Below are positions 1-6,653 of a stretch of 13,105 nt of DNA, piece by piece. The stretch is taken from the NCBI GenBank assembly GCA_943324415.2, contig CALPLN020000040.1, positions 1 through 13,105 of the forward strand. Reading direction: 5' to 3'. The notes beneath the pieces were generated by a model. It did not search any database and was not told where the DNA came from. It saw nothing but the letters and a program-made list of their open reading frames with translations. The translations under genes and the position numbers were made by a program. Within the stretch, counting starts at the first letter, position 1. Each line of letters opens with the position of its first letter. The stretch comes from Sediminibacterium ginsengisoli. GTDB lineage: Bacteria; Bacteroidota; Bacteroidia; Chitinophagales; Chitinophagaceae.

Positions 1-666
1 AATATAGTACTGAAAGAAAAAACGACTGTAAACCAAAATTCTACTAAAAGCACTTTCGACCGAAATCTTATTTTCTTTATTGGTGTAAGTTGTTTGTTAC
101 TTGTTCCTGTTTTTAAAACAATAACGCATTTACCTCCCTACATGGGGATGTTATTTAGTTTAGGAATCATGTGGGCGCTAACAGAATTAATACATCACAA
201 AAAGGATGAAGAAGAAAAAGGGATTTTATCGGTGAATCATGCCTTAAAAAAAATCGATACCCCTAGTATCCTGTTTTTTCTCGGTATTTTAATGAGTATC
301 GCAGCTTTAGAACAGGCAGATATTTTACATCATGTAGCAGGATATCTAGACCATGAATTTGGGAACATTCAGATCATTGCTGTTTTAATTGGTTTAGTAT
401 CTTCTGTTTTCGACAATGTTCCCTTAGTTGCAGCTTTACAAAGCATGTACAGCTTGTCGGTTTACCCTACAGATCACTATTTCTGGGAGCTGTTGGCATA
501 TACGGCGGGAACCGGCGGCTCAATACTCATCATCGGTTCAGCAGCTGGTATTGCAGTCATGGGTATGGAGAAAATTGATTTCTTCTGGTATCTTAAAAAC
601 ATCAGCTGGGTCGCTTTATTAGGTTTTTTAGCAGGCATAGTTGTTTTTTTATTAGAAAATGTCTAG
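1..666 (+). CDS. nhaD: NhaD-type Na+/H+ antiporter, C-terminal part (5' end outside window)
   Basis: The reading frame is open from base 1 to the TAG at 664-666, giving about 221 residues, so the gene begins upstream of the window. It encodes an inner-membrane secondary transporter of the NhaD/ion-transporter superfamily, which exchanges Na+ (or Li+) for H+. Visible support: several hydrophobic segments, the family block DTPSILFFLGIL, the signature DNVPLVAA, and the strongly conserved GTGGSILIIGSAAG followed by MEKIDFFWYL near the C terminus. In this superfamily the DNVP and TGGS regions are parts of the re-entrant ion-binding core. The C-terminal end looks complete, finishing in a last hydrophobic helix. 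The pirin gene follows after 23 bp and may be partly co-transcribed. A TTG at 94 could serve as an internal start, but open homologous frame continues upstream of it, so I treat the gene as truncated by the window edge. The family call is secure; ion specificity is inferred. Confidence 0.9.
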   Translation, partial: NIVLKEKTTVNQNSTKSTFDRNLIFFIGVSCLLLVPVFKTITHLPPYMGMLFSLGIMWALTELIHHKKDEEEKGILSVNHALKKIDTPSILFFLGILMSIAALEQADILHHVAGYLDHEFGNIQIIAVLIGLVSSVFDNVPLVAALQSMYSLSVYPTDHYFWELLAYTAGTGGSILIIGSAAGIAVMGMEKIDFFWYLKNISWVALLGFLAGIVVFLLENV

Positions 667-671
667 TTTTG
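641..671 (+). promoter_or_regulatory. Candidate Bacteroidota promoter for the pirin pair
   Basis: TTG at 641-643 is followed after 20 bases by TAGTTTTG at 664-671, an exact match to the phylum -7 consensus TAnnTTTG. The -7 element overlaps the nhaD stop codon. It predicts a start near base 675, about 15 nt before the pirin ATG. AT-rich sequence makes chance matches possible. Confidence 0.45.
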
Positions 672-683
672 ATGTTTAAACAT
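672..683. promoter_or_regulatory. 12-bp perfect palindrome over the predicted pirin start site
   Basis: ATGTTTAAACAT is a perfect palindrome directly abutting the candidate -7 element and just upstream of the pirin ATG at 690. Its position would suit a repressor operator. It has no loop and no T-tract, so it does not look like a terminator. No regulator can be named. Confidence 0.3.
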
Positions 684-689
684 TGAATT

Positions 690-1562
690 ATGAAAAATAT
701 AGTCAAGATATACGCACCTCCAGCACCCCATATGGTTGGAGATGGTTTTAGAGTCCACAACTTTATCCCTTCTTTTCCTGCATTGTCTATGCAGAGAATG
801 GATCCTTTCATCATGTTGGATTATGGCTCAAAATTTGTGTTTCCTCCAGCGCCAACTCCTAAAGGTGTCGGTGTGCATCCTCATAGAGGGTTTGAAACAG
901 TGACCATTGCTTACAAAGGACAGGTGGCTCATCATGACAGTTTTGGTAATTCAGGTATCATTCATGAAGGGGATGTGCAGTGGATGACCGCAGCATCTGG
1001 ATTATTACACAAAGAATACCATGCTGAATCATTTGCCAAAACCGGCGGTGCGTTTCAGATGGTACAGCTTTGGGTGAATCTTCCTGCTAAGGATAAAATG
1101 TCTGCCCCAAAATACCAGGCCATTACAAATGAGCAAAAGGCTAAAGTGATTTTAGCAGACGGCAAGAGTTATGTAGAAGTGATTGCCGGAAAATATAAAG
1201 ACCAACAAGGGCCAGCAAATACCTTTACAGAAGTGCATTTGCAAAATGCAATATTGGCAAAAGGGGTGAAGGCTGAATTTGATTTTCCATCTACAAATAA
1301 TACTTTTTTAATTGTGATTGAAGGCAGTATCACTGTCAATGGATCGGATCCAATACCCGTGGATCATTTTGTAGAAATGGATAAGAAAGGAACTTCCTTC
1401 ACTATCGAAGCAGTAGAAGATGCAAAAGTATTGGTCGCGAGCGGAGCACCTATTGGTGAGCCTATTGCGGCACATGGTCCTTTTGTGATGAATACAAGAG
1501 ACGAGTTAGTGCAGGCGTTTAATGATTACAATGATGGAAAATTTGGCCATCTAGAAGATTAA
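690..1562 (+). CDS. Pirin family protein (classical two-cupin pirin)
   Basis: A 290-residue bicupin, the usual length for pirins. The N-terminal cupin carries the metal-binding set HPH (His63, His65) in GVGVHPHRGFET and His107/Glu109 in GLLHKEYH, matching His56, His58, His101 and Glu103 of human pirin. Iron binding is therefore expected. Bacterial pirins have been described variously as quercetin 2,3-dioxygenases and as modulators of central metabolism, so the substrate here is unknown. The C-terminal pirin domain (about residues 170-275) includes PFVMNTRDELVQAF, typical of pirin_C. There is no signal peptide, so it should be cytosolic. The ATG at 690 is the natural start, and upstream sequence holds a candidate promoter within the nhaD end. 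A second pirin of a different subfamily follows 28 bp downstream, suggesting co-transcription. The family call is firm; enzymatic activity is inference. Confidence 0.93.
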   Translation: MKNIVKIYAPPAPHMVGDGFRVHNFIPSFPALSMQRMDPFIMLDYGSKFVFPPAPTPKGVGVHPHRGFETVTIAYKGQVAHHDSFGNSGIIHEGDVQWMTAASGLLHKEYHAESFAKTGGAFQMVQLWVNLPAKDKMSAPKYQAITNEQKAKVILADGKSYVEVIAGKYKDQQGPANTFTEVHLQNAILAKGVKAEFDFPSTNNTFLIVIEGSITVNGSDPIPVDHFVEMDKKGTSFTIEAVEDAKVLVASGAPIGEPIAAHGPFVMNTRDELVQAFNDYNDGKFGHLED

Positions 1563-1590
1563 TACCTAAATATAATTTTAATACAATTTT

Positions 1591-2307
1591 ATGCAAACGA
1601 TTTTACATACAGCAAATTCAAGAGGTGACGCTAACCATGGCTGGTTACATAGTAAACACAGTTTTAGTTTTGCAAATTATTACAATCCAGAAAAAGTGCA
1701 TTTCGGTGTATTGCGTGTATTGAATGATGATTTTGTAGAAGCAGGTATGGGCTTTGGTTTACATCCACATGACAATATGGAAATTATCTCTATTCCTTTA
1801 GAGGGTGATTTAGAACATCAAGATAGTATGGGGAATCATACAGTCATTAAGCACGGCGACATTCAAGTGATGAGTGCAGGAACTGGCATCAAACATAGTG
1901 AGTACAATAAGAATAAAGATCAAGCTGTTAAGTTCTTGCAAATTTGGGTCATCCCAAATAAAAAGAATGTAACCCCACGTTATGATCAAATAACATTAGA
2001 TCCAAAAGATCGTAAGAATCAACTACAACAAGTGTTGTCTCCTAATCCAGAGGACGCAGGTGTATGGATACATCAAGATGCTTGGTTCCATTTAGGAAAA
2101 TTTGATCAAGATTTTACAACAGCGTACACTATAAAAAAGCCAGGCAACGGATTATATGCTTTTGTCTTGTATGGCGCTTTTGAAATTGCCGGACAACAGT
2201 TGGCTAAAAGAGATGCATTGGGCATCACCGACTTCGATCAGTTTGAATTAAAAGCGTTGACACCCGATGCCGAAATTTTATTGATGGAGATTCCGATGGA
2301 GTTGTAG
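1591..2307 (+). CDS. Pirin family protein, YhaK/YhhW-like
   Basis: A 238-residue bicupin resembling E. coli YhaK and YhhW (about 231-233 aa), hence a shorter subfamily than its upstream neighbour. It opens with the subfamily-typical GDANHGWLHSKHSFSFANYY. The metal ligands are all present: His58 and His60 in GLHPHDNMEI, His102 and Glu104 in GIKHSEYN. YhhW has quercetin 2,3-dioxygenase activity in vitro, so an oxygenase role is possible, but the physiological substrate is not known. It is cytosolic, with no signal peptide. The gap to the first pirin is 28 bp and I see no separate strong promoter there, so the two are probably one transcript. The stop (TAG, 2305-2307) lies only 5 bp from the convergent ribD stop. 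Nothing looks truncated or shifted. Confidence 0.92.
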   Translation: MQTILHTANSRGDANHGWLHSKHSFSFANYYNPEKVHFGVLRVLNDDFVEAGMGFGLHPHDNMEIISIPLEGDLEHQDSMGNHTVIKHGDIQVMSAGTGIKHSEYNKNKDQAVKFLQIWVIPNKKNVTPRYDQITLDPKDRKNQLQQVLSPNPEDAGVWIHQDAWFHLGKFDQDFTTAYTIKKPGNGLYAFVLYGAFEIAGQQLAKRDALGITDFDQFELKALTPDAEILLMEIPMEL

Positions 2308-2312
2308 ATGAT

Positions 2313-3428
2313 TTAGTGAGGATGTTTGCTTTTAAAATAATAATGCAAAAGTACATCTTGGTCAATTTTATTTATCTCGATTAAATCTAAGTTATAAGTA
2401 TCCTGAATACTTATTGATTTGTCTTTACCTATCATTGAAATTCCATGCTGGTCATTTAGAATTTTTGGGGCTATAAACCAGTACAATTCATCTGCGAAAT
2501 TCTGCTCAATTAAACTTGTATTGATCATATTTCCTCCTTCAGTTAAAATTGTAAATAGCCCTTTTTCTAGTAAACTAGATGCTACAGATGTAAAAATTAA
2601 ACCATCCTCGTTAAACGTCCCTTTTATAAAGTCAATTCCACTTGATTGAGATGATGCTCTATTTTTATTAGAAATAAAATAAATTTTTGTATTTGTTCTT
2701 TTGTAAAAAATTGGAAGAGAGGCGAATTCCTCATTTAATAAACTAAGTTCTTTGTCTATGACAATTACATTGGTTTCTATCATTGGCTTATTGTTCATAC
2801 GAATTGTCAAACTTGCCTTGTCCTGAATAATAGTTTTATAACTGGTCAAAATAGCATCTGTATTTGCGCGCAATTGTGTATGAACATATTGCCTAGATTG
2901 TTCATTGCTGATCCATTTACTTTCTTTACCTCTATCGGCAATTTTCCCATCGATTGTACTAGCTGTTTTTAAAATAAAATAAGGTCTTTGCTGAAGATGT
3001 TGCGTAAAAAATCTTCTGTTTAAAGAAATTGCTTCAGAATCATTCATTACTTCAACTTCAATGTTATTTTGTTTTAATTTTTCGACGCTTTGCACTGTTG
3101 GATTTGGATCTAAGCTTGCAATAACCACCTTTTTTATGCCATGCTGAATAATTAAATCACAACAAGGTGGCGTTTTGCCAAAATGTGAACAAGGCTCAAG
3201 ACTAACGTATAGCGTAGTTTCATGCAGGTCTTTATTTTTTTTTAACGCGTCTTCAATTGCATTTACTTCTGCATGCGTCCCACCTAATTTTTGATGATAC
3301 CCTTCTCCAATAATCTGTCCAGTCTGATCTACAAGAATAGCTCCAACAAATGGATTCGGGCGAATTTCGTTATCGGTGGCTTTTCTTGCCAAATTTATAG
3401 TGTATTCAATTGCTTCCTTCTGAGTCAT
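2313..3428 (-). CDS. ribD: Bifunctional riboflavin biosynthesis deaminase/reductase RibD
   Basis: 371 residues, the normal size for bifunctional RibD. It deaminates 2,5-diamino-6-ribosylamino-4(3H)-pyrimidinone 5'-phosphate and then reduces the ribose to ribitol. The deaminase domain (about 1-140) has PNPFVGAILV, the zinc/proton-shuttle motif HAE (His52, Glu54) and Cys80/Cys89 in EPCSHFGKTPPCC. The reductase domain (about 148-365) has KTASTIDGKIA and TEGG near residue 297. Some normally conserved stretches drift: the usual glycine-rich follow-up to DPNPTV is shortened to DPNPTVQSVEKL, and the segment DAILTSYKTIIQDKASLT lacks the common G-T and D-P residues. Catalytic residues of the deaminase are intact, so I expect function. 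The gene is transcribed away from ribE, with 42 bp between the start codons, and ends 5 bp from the second pirin gene. A -7-like element precedes it on the minus strand. Confidence 0.95.
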   Translation of the reverse strand: MTQKEAIEYTINLARKATDNEIRPNPFVGAILVDQTGQIIGEGYHQKLGGTHAEVNAIEDALKKNKDLHETTLYVSLEPCSHFGKTPPCCDLIIQHGIKKVVIASLDPNPTVQSVEKLKQNNIEVEVMNDSEAISLNRRFFTQHLQQRPYFILKTASTIDGKIADRGKESKWISNEQSRQYVHTQLRANTDAILTSYKTIIQDKASLTIRMNNKPMIETNVIVIDKELSLLNEEFASLPIFYKRTNTKIYFISNKNRASSQSSGIDFIKGTFNEDGLIFTSVASSLLEKGLFTILTEGGNMINTSLIEQNFADELYWFIAPKILNDQHGISMIGKDKSISIQDTYNLDLIEINKIDQDVLLHYYFKSKHPH

Positions 3429-3442
3429 TCGATATATCTTTG
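3410..3442 (+). promoter_or_regulatory. Candidate promoter for the ribE-ribBA-ribH run
   Basis: TATCTTTG at 3435-3442 matches TAnnTTTG exactly. A TTG at 3410-3412, 22 bases upstream and inside the ribD 5' end, could be the -33 element, though the spacing is slightly long. It predicts a start near 3446-3450, about 20-25 nt before the ribE ATG at 3471. No FMN riboswitch-like structure fits in this short leader. Confidence 0.42.
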
Positions 3443-3447
3443 CAGTT

Positions 3448-3455
3448 CAAAATTA
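3448..3455 (-). promoter_or_regulatory. Candidate -7 element for ribD
   Basis: On the minus strand this reads TAATTTTG, an exact TAnnTTTG match, about 20 bp upstream of the ribD ATG. I see no good -33 TTG at the expected distance. It sits 6 bp from the oppositely oriented ribE -7 element, so the two promoters would be back to back. Confidence 0.33.
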
Positions 3456-3470
3456 CTCAAACTATTGCAT

Positions 3471-4064
3471 ATGTTTACAGGCATTGTACAGAAAGGAAAA
3501 ATACAAGAGATTCATTCTTCTGAAGATGGTTGGGAATTAGCGATTTCGATGCCAGTATTTGCTTCAATTGTTCAACTAGGAGATAGTGTAGCTATTGACG
3601 GCGCTTGTTTAACGGTGACTAAAGTAGTGGACGATGTCATGTATTTTTTTGTCTCTACTGAGTCAATCGCAAAAACGATCATCCATCATTATAAAATTGG
3701 TGAAACAGTCAATACTGAACTGCCTATGCAACCCAATGGTTATTTAGGGGGGCATTATGTATTAGGACATGTTGATGCTACGGCTAAAGTGAGCGAAATC
3801 AAAATCACACCAACTGCTTGGTTTTTAACCATAGAACTCCCTGAACAATTTGTAAAATATATTGTTTATAAAGGGTCTATAGCAATCAATGGAGTAAGCC
3901 TTACCATTAATGAGGTGAATCAAAACCAAGTTAATTTATGTATTATTCCAACAACATTAGATAAAACGAATATCAATCAACTTTCTGTAGGAAGTAGTGT
4001 GAATATCGAATTTGATATTTTAGCAAAATATACGGAGCAGTTACTACTAAAAAGAAATGTGTAA
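3471..4064 (+). CDS. ribE: Riboflavin synthase, alpha subunit
   Basis: 197 residues from the ATG at 3471, the usual size. The enzyme dismutates two 6,7-dimethyl-8-ribityllumazine molecules into riboflavin and a pyrimidine that is recycled. Two tandem lumazine-binding domains are visible: residues 1-95 start with MFTGIVQ and hold GDSVAIDGACLTV (Cys46); residues 96-190 hold GGHYVLGHVDA (His100) and KGSIAINGVSLTI (Thr145). These correspond to the functional Cys, His and Thr of characterised enzymes. The C terminus LAKYTEQLL is typical. The common NLER motif is NTELPM here, a departure at the domain boundary. The frame stays open upstream to a TTG at 3291, but MFTGIV is the family's universal N terminus, which fixes the start at 3471. 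The stop overlaps the ribBA start by one base (TAATG, 4062-4066), indicating translational coupling. Confidence 0.95.
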   Translation: MFTGIVQKGKIQEIHSSEDGWELAISMPVFASIVQLGDSVAIDGACLTVTKVVDDVMYFFVSTESIAKTIIHHYKIGETVNTELPMQPNGYLGGHYVLGHVDATAKVSEIKITPTAWFLTIELPEQFVKYIVYKGSIAINGVSLTINEVNQNQVNLCIIPTTLDKTNINQLSVGSSVNIEFDILAKYTEQLLLKRNV

Positions 4065-5317
4065 TGTTTGACAATGTGCAAGAGGCATTAGATGCTTTTA
4101 AAAGTGGACAACCAATCATTTTGGTTGACGATGAAGATAGAGAAAATGAAGGGGATATCGTTTTCCCTGCAGCTTTGGCATCTCAGGAAAAAATTAATTT
4201 TTGTGCAAAATATGCAAGAGGACTTGTTTGTATTGCGATGCATGAATCAATTGCAACGCAAATAGGAATTTCGCCCGTCCGTACAAATCATGCTGATCCT
4301 TTTCATACTGCATTCTATGATTCTATTGACGCCATTCCTGCGCTTGGCATCACAACCGGCATTTCTGCCAAGGAGCGCGCTATTACGGCTCGTCAAGTGG
4401 TAAATCCTGCCGCCATCGCATCTGATTTTATCAAACCAGGACATTTATTTCCAGTAGTAGCAAAAGAAGGAGGATTATTGGTTAGAAAAGGACATACCGA
4501 AGCAGCCGTTGATTTATGTTTATTGACTGATTTAGCACCAGCTGCTATCATATGTGAAATTATGGACGAAGCTGGCGATATGTTAAGAAGGGATGGTTTA
4601 GCTGATTTTGCTAAAATACATCAACTTAAAATGATCACTATTGAGCAGCTCATTGAATATAGAAAGTTGGAAACGAACAATTTAAAATTCAATGTCGTAA
4701 ATCTAGATCAATCAACAAAACGTGCTAATGAATCAATAGTGCTTTTATCACAGTCTTCCTTACCCACTGAATTTGGTTTGTTTGATGTTGCTGTATATCA
4801 AAACAGGACCACAAAAGAGTCGCATGTGGTTTTGTCCATCCAAAAAGAAATTGCACATAAGCCTATTGTCCGCTTTCATAGCGAATGTCTTACTGGTGAT
4901 ATTTTTGGAAGCCTTAGATGTGATTGTAAGGCACAATTGCACAATGCCTTGAAGCAAATTGCAGAGCATCAACATGGATTTTTAATCTATTTAAAAGGCC
5001 ATGAAGGTAGAGGTATTGGCATAGGACAGAAGATTGCTGCTTATGCATTACAAGACGAAGGGTTGAATACGTATGATGCAAATTTAAAATTGGGACTTCC
5101 TGAGGACGATAGAACTTACGATGATGCCATTGCTATACTTAATCTATTGAATGTGGATCATTTTACTTTTATTACCAACAATCCTGATAAGTTATCAGCG
5201 ATTCAAAAAGCAGGCCTTCAATGTGAACAAATGATTGTGCCACCTTTCGTTACTGAGCAGAATAAAAAATATTTACAAGACAAGGCAAGCCTTGCCAACC
5301 ATAAAATAAACATCTAG
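4064..5317 (+). CDS. ribBA: Bifunctional DHBP synthase / GTP cyclohydrolase II (RibBA)
   Basis: 417 residues, normal for a RibBA fusion. The N-terminal half (about 1-200) makes 3,4-dihydroxy-2-butanone 4-phosphate from ribulose 5-phosphate: it shows the acidic metal loop DDEDRENEGDI (22-32), GISAKERAIT, GHTEAAVDL (His144) and CEIMDEAGDM. The C-terminal half (about 205-417) opens the GTP ring: the zinc cysteines are Cys275, Cys286 and Cys288 in HSECLTGDIFGSLRCDC, followed by KGHEGRGIGI, the segment NTYDANLKLG, Arg350 in the position of the proposed catalytic arginine, and TNNPDKLSAI. The block after Arg350 (TYDDAIAILNLL) differs from the common GAQIL form but keeps the fold's hydrophobic pattern. 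Both halves should be active, supplying both substrates of the pathway. It starts inside the ribE stop codon and ends one base before the ribH start, so all three are co-translated. Confidence 0.96.
   Translation: MFDNVQEALDAFKSGQPIILVDDEDRENEGDIVFPAALASQEKINFCAKYARGLVCIAMHESIATQIGISPVRTNHADPFHTAFYDSIDAIPALGITTGISAKERAITARQVVNPAAIASDFIKPGHLFPVVAKEGGLLVRKGHTEAAVDLCLLTDLAPAAIICEIMDEAGDMLRRDGLADFAKIHQLKMITIEQLIEYRKLETNNLKFNVVNLDQSTKRANESIVLLSQSSLPTEFGLFDVAVYQNRTTKESHVVLSIQKEIAHKPIVRFHSECLTGDIFGSLRCDCKAQLHNALKQIAEHQHGFLIYLKGHEGRGIGIGQKIAAYALQDEGLNTYDANLKLGLPEDDRTYDDAIAILNLLNVDHFTFITNNPDKLSAIQKAGLQCEQMIVPPFVTEQNKKYLQDKASLANHKINI
5281..5296 (+). repeat. Overlapping palindromes in the ribBA 3' end
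   Basis: CAAGGC-AA-GCCTTG (5281-5294) is a perfect inverted repeat, and the overlapping GGCAAG-C-CTTGCC (5284-5296) is a second one. They lie inside the last ribBA codons, about 23 bp before the ribH ATG. In RNA a short hairpin is possible. No T-tract follows, so it is not an intrinsic terminator. Confidence 0.3.
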
Positions 5318-5318
5318 C

Positions 5319-5732
5319 ATGATTGCAATTATTAAGGCAAATTTCAATGCCCACATCACAGATTTACTATTAGCAGGTTGTATAGATGAATTAGATAGTA
5401 GAAATGAAAAATACAAGGTATTTGAATGTGCAGGTGCTGTAGAAACGGTTGTTTTTGCCAATCGTGTTATTGCAACCAATCAATATGGTGCAGTGATTGT
5501 GATAGGTGCAATTATTCAAGGCGATACCGATCACTATGAATATGTATGTCAATATGTGACTCAGGGATTCGCCACTATTGCTGCGACTCAATTAACTCCT
5601 GTTATATTTGGTATTTTAACAACTCAAAATGAGGCCTTGGCATATGAAAGAGCTGCGGTAGATAAAATGAATAAAGGCCAAGAATTCGCCATAACTGCAA
5701 TCGAAATGATTGAATCTTTCAAGACAGTGTAG
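5319..5732 (+). CDS. ribH: 6,7-dimethyl-8-ribityllumazine synthase, short and divergent
   Basis: 137 residues; family members usually have about 150-165. The enzyme condenses 5-amino-6-ribitylaminouracil with DHBP to form lumazine. Alignable features are FN at 9-10, AGAVE at 38-42 in place of the common PGAFE/PGSFE, GAIIQGDTDHYEYVC with His72 as the expected general base, FGILTT, Arg111 at the phosphate-binding arginine position, and NKGQEFAITAIEM at the C terminus. The missing length is at the N terminus, where homologues carry a variable extension. No longer start is possible, since an in-frame TAA lies at 5307-5309. The start is one base after the ribBA stop. The position at the end of ribE-ribBA and the intact His/Arg pair support a working lumazine synthase, but it is the most drifted protein in the set. 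Confidence 0.88.
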   Translation: MIAIIKANFNAHITDLLLAGCIDELDSRNEKYKVFECAGAVETVVFANRVIATNQYGAVIVIGAIIQGDTDHYEYVCQYVTQGFATIAATQLTPVIFGILTTQNEALAYERAAVDKMNKGQEFAITAIEMIESFKTV

Positions 5733-5771
5733 CGACTAATTCAGCTAAAAAAGACAAATTGTTAGAAAACT

Positions 5772-6647
5772 TTATTTTACTTGCTCGTACAGGTGATTGA
5801 TTAACCCGTCTGCCAATCCTATTTTAGGTACATGAATTTCGTCTATGTTGGCCCATTTCATTGCATTTGCATAAATCCTTAAAGCGGGCACAATGACATC
5901 AGCCCTGTCTTTCTTTAAATTGTAGGTGTGCATTCGCTCATCCACCGATAAAGGTTCAAGTACTTTATAAAACTCTCTAATCACCTCAATAGGTAGGCTC
6001 TTTAATGTTTTTGAATTCACCATGGAGAATATTTTATTGATATTTCCTCCCGATCCAATGGCGATCATTTTAGGATACTTCTTAGCAATGTCCTTTAAAG
6101 TTTGTTTCAAATTCTCCCAAGTTGCGTCGTCCACTTTATTTGTAAGAATTCTAACTGTACCTATATTAAATGATTGTTGAAAAGCGACAGTCGATTTATG
6201 AAAAAGGGTCACTTCTGTACTTCCTCCCCCAACGTCAATGTATAAGTAACTTTTATTGATATCTAATAACTCTGCAATATGATTTTCATAGATAATCTCA
6301 GCTTCTACATCACCAGTAATCACGTCAATCTTTATACCAGTATCTGCTTTAATTTCTTTGATAATTTCTTTAGCGTTGCTGGCGTCTCTCATAGCGCTGG
6401 TTGCACACGCAATATAATGATCTACTTCATAGACCTTCATCAATGCACTAAAAGCGTCTATCGTATTTAGCAACATCTTTTTTTTCCTAAATCCAATATA
6501 TCCTTTTTCAAATACATCAAAGCCTAGTCTTAGTGGAATACGTATTAGATTTAATTTATTAAATTCAGTTTCAGTATTATTCTTAATGACTTCGCAAATA
6601 AGTAACCTTGCAGCATTGCTGCCAATATCAATTGCGGCTAAAATCAA
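5772..6647 (-). CDS. Ppx/GppA phosphatase family protein (short exopolyphosphatase type)
   Basis: 291 residues, corresponding to only the two actin-like ATPase-fold domains; E. coli PPX has additional C-terminal domains. Expected role: releasing phosphate from polyphosphate ends or hydrolysing pppGpp. Visible motifs in order: IDIGSNAARLLI (6-17), ATSAMRDASN (82-91), TGDVEAEIIY (111-120), DVGGGSTEV (138-146), GSGGN (198-202) and KDRADVIVPAL (246-256). The start is TTG (6647-6645); no ATG exists between it and an in-frame TAA, and that TAA (6656-6654) is the ppk1 stop codon. So ppk1 and this gene share a reading frame, separated by one stop and two codons, and translation probably depends on re-initiation. 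The partnership with ppk1 strongly suggests a polyphosphate role rather than a pppGpp one. It converges on ribH across 39 bp. Confidence 0.9.
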   Translation of the reverse strand: MILAAIDIGSNAARLLICEVIKNNTETEFNKLNLIRIPLRLGFDVFEKGYIGFRKKKMLLNTIDAFSALMKVYEVDHYIACATSAMRDASNAKEIIKEIKADTGIKIDVITGDVEAEIIYENHIAELLDINKSYLYIDVGGGSTEVTLFHKSTVAFQQSFNIGTVRILTNKVDDATWENLKQTLKDIAKKYPKMIAIGSGGNINKIFSMVNSKTLKSLPIEVIREFYKVLEPLSVDERMHTYNLKKDRADVIVPALRIYANAMKWANIDEIHVPKIGLADGLINHLYEQVK

Positions 6648-6653
6648 TGTATT

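Noticed and set aside
428..622. Open frame on the plus strand nested within nhaD
   Set aside because: Shifted-frame shadow of a conserved transporter region; the encoded protein shows no plausible features.
3291..3470. Upstream extension of ribE to a TTG at 3291, which would overlap ribD by more than 130 bp
   Set aside because: MFTGIV at 3471 is the invariant N terminus of riboflavin synthase, and the upstream stretch is ribD antisense with no family similarity.
3429..3470. FMN riboswitch ahead of the riboflavin genes
   Set aside because: The gap is only 42 bp, far too short for the conserved RFN structure, and no RFN motifs are seen.
5733..5771. Intrinsic terminator between ribH and ppx
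   Set aside because: The gap has A-rich runs but no stem of useful length next to a T-tract in either direction.
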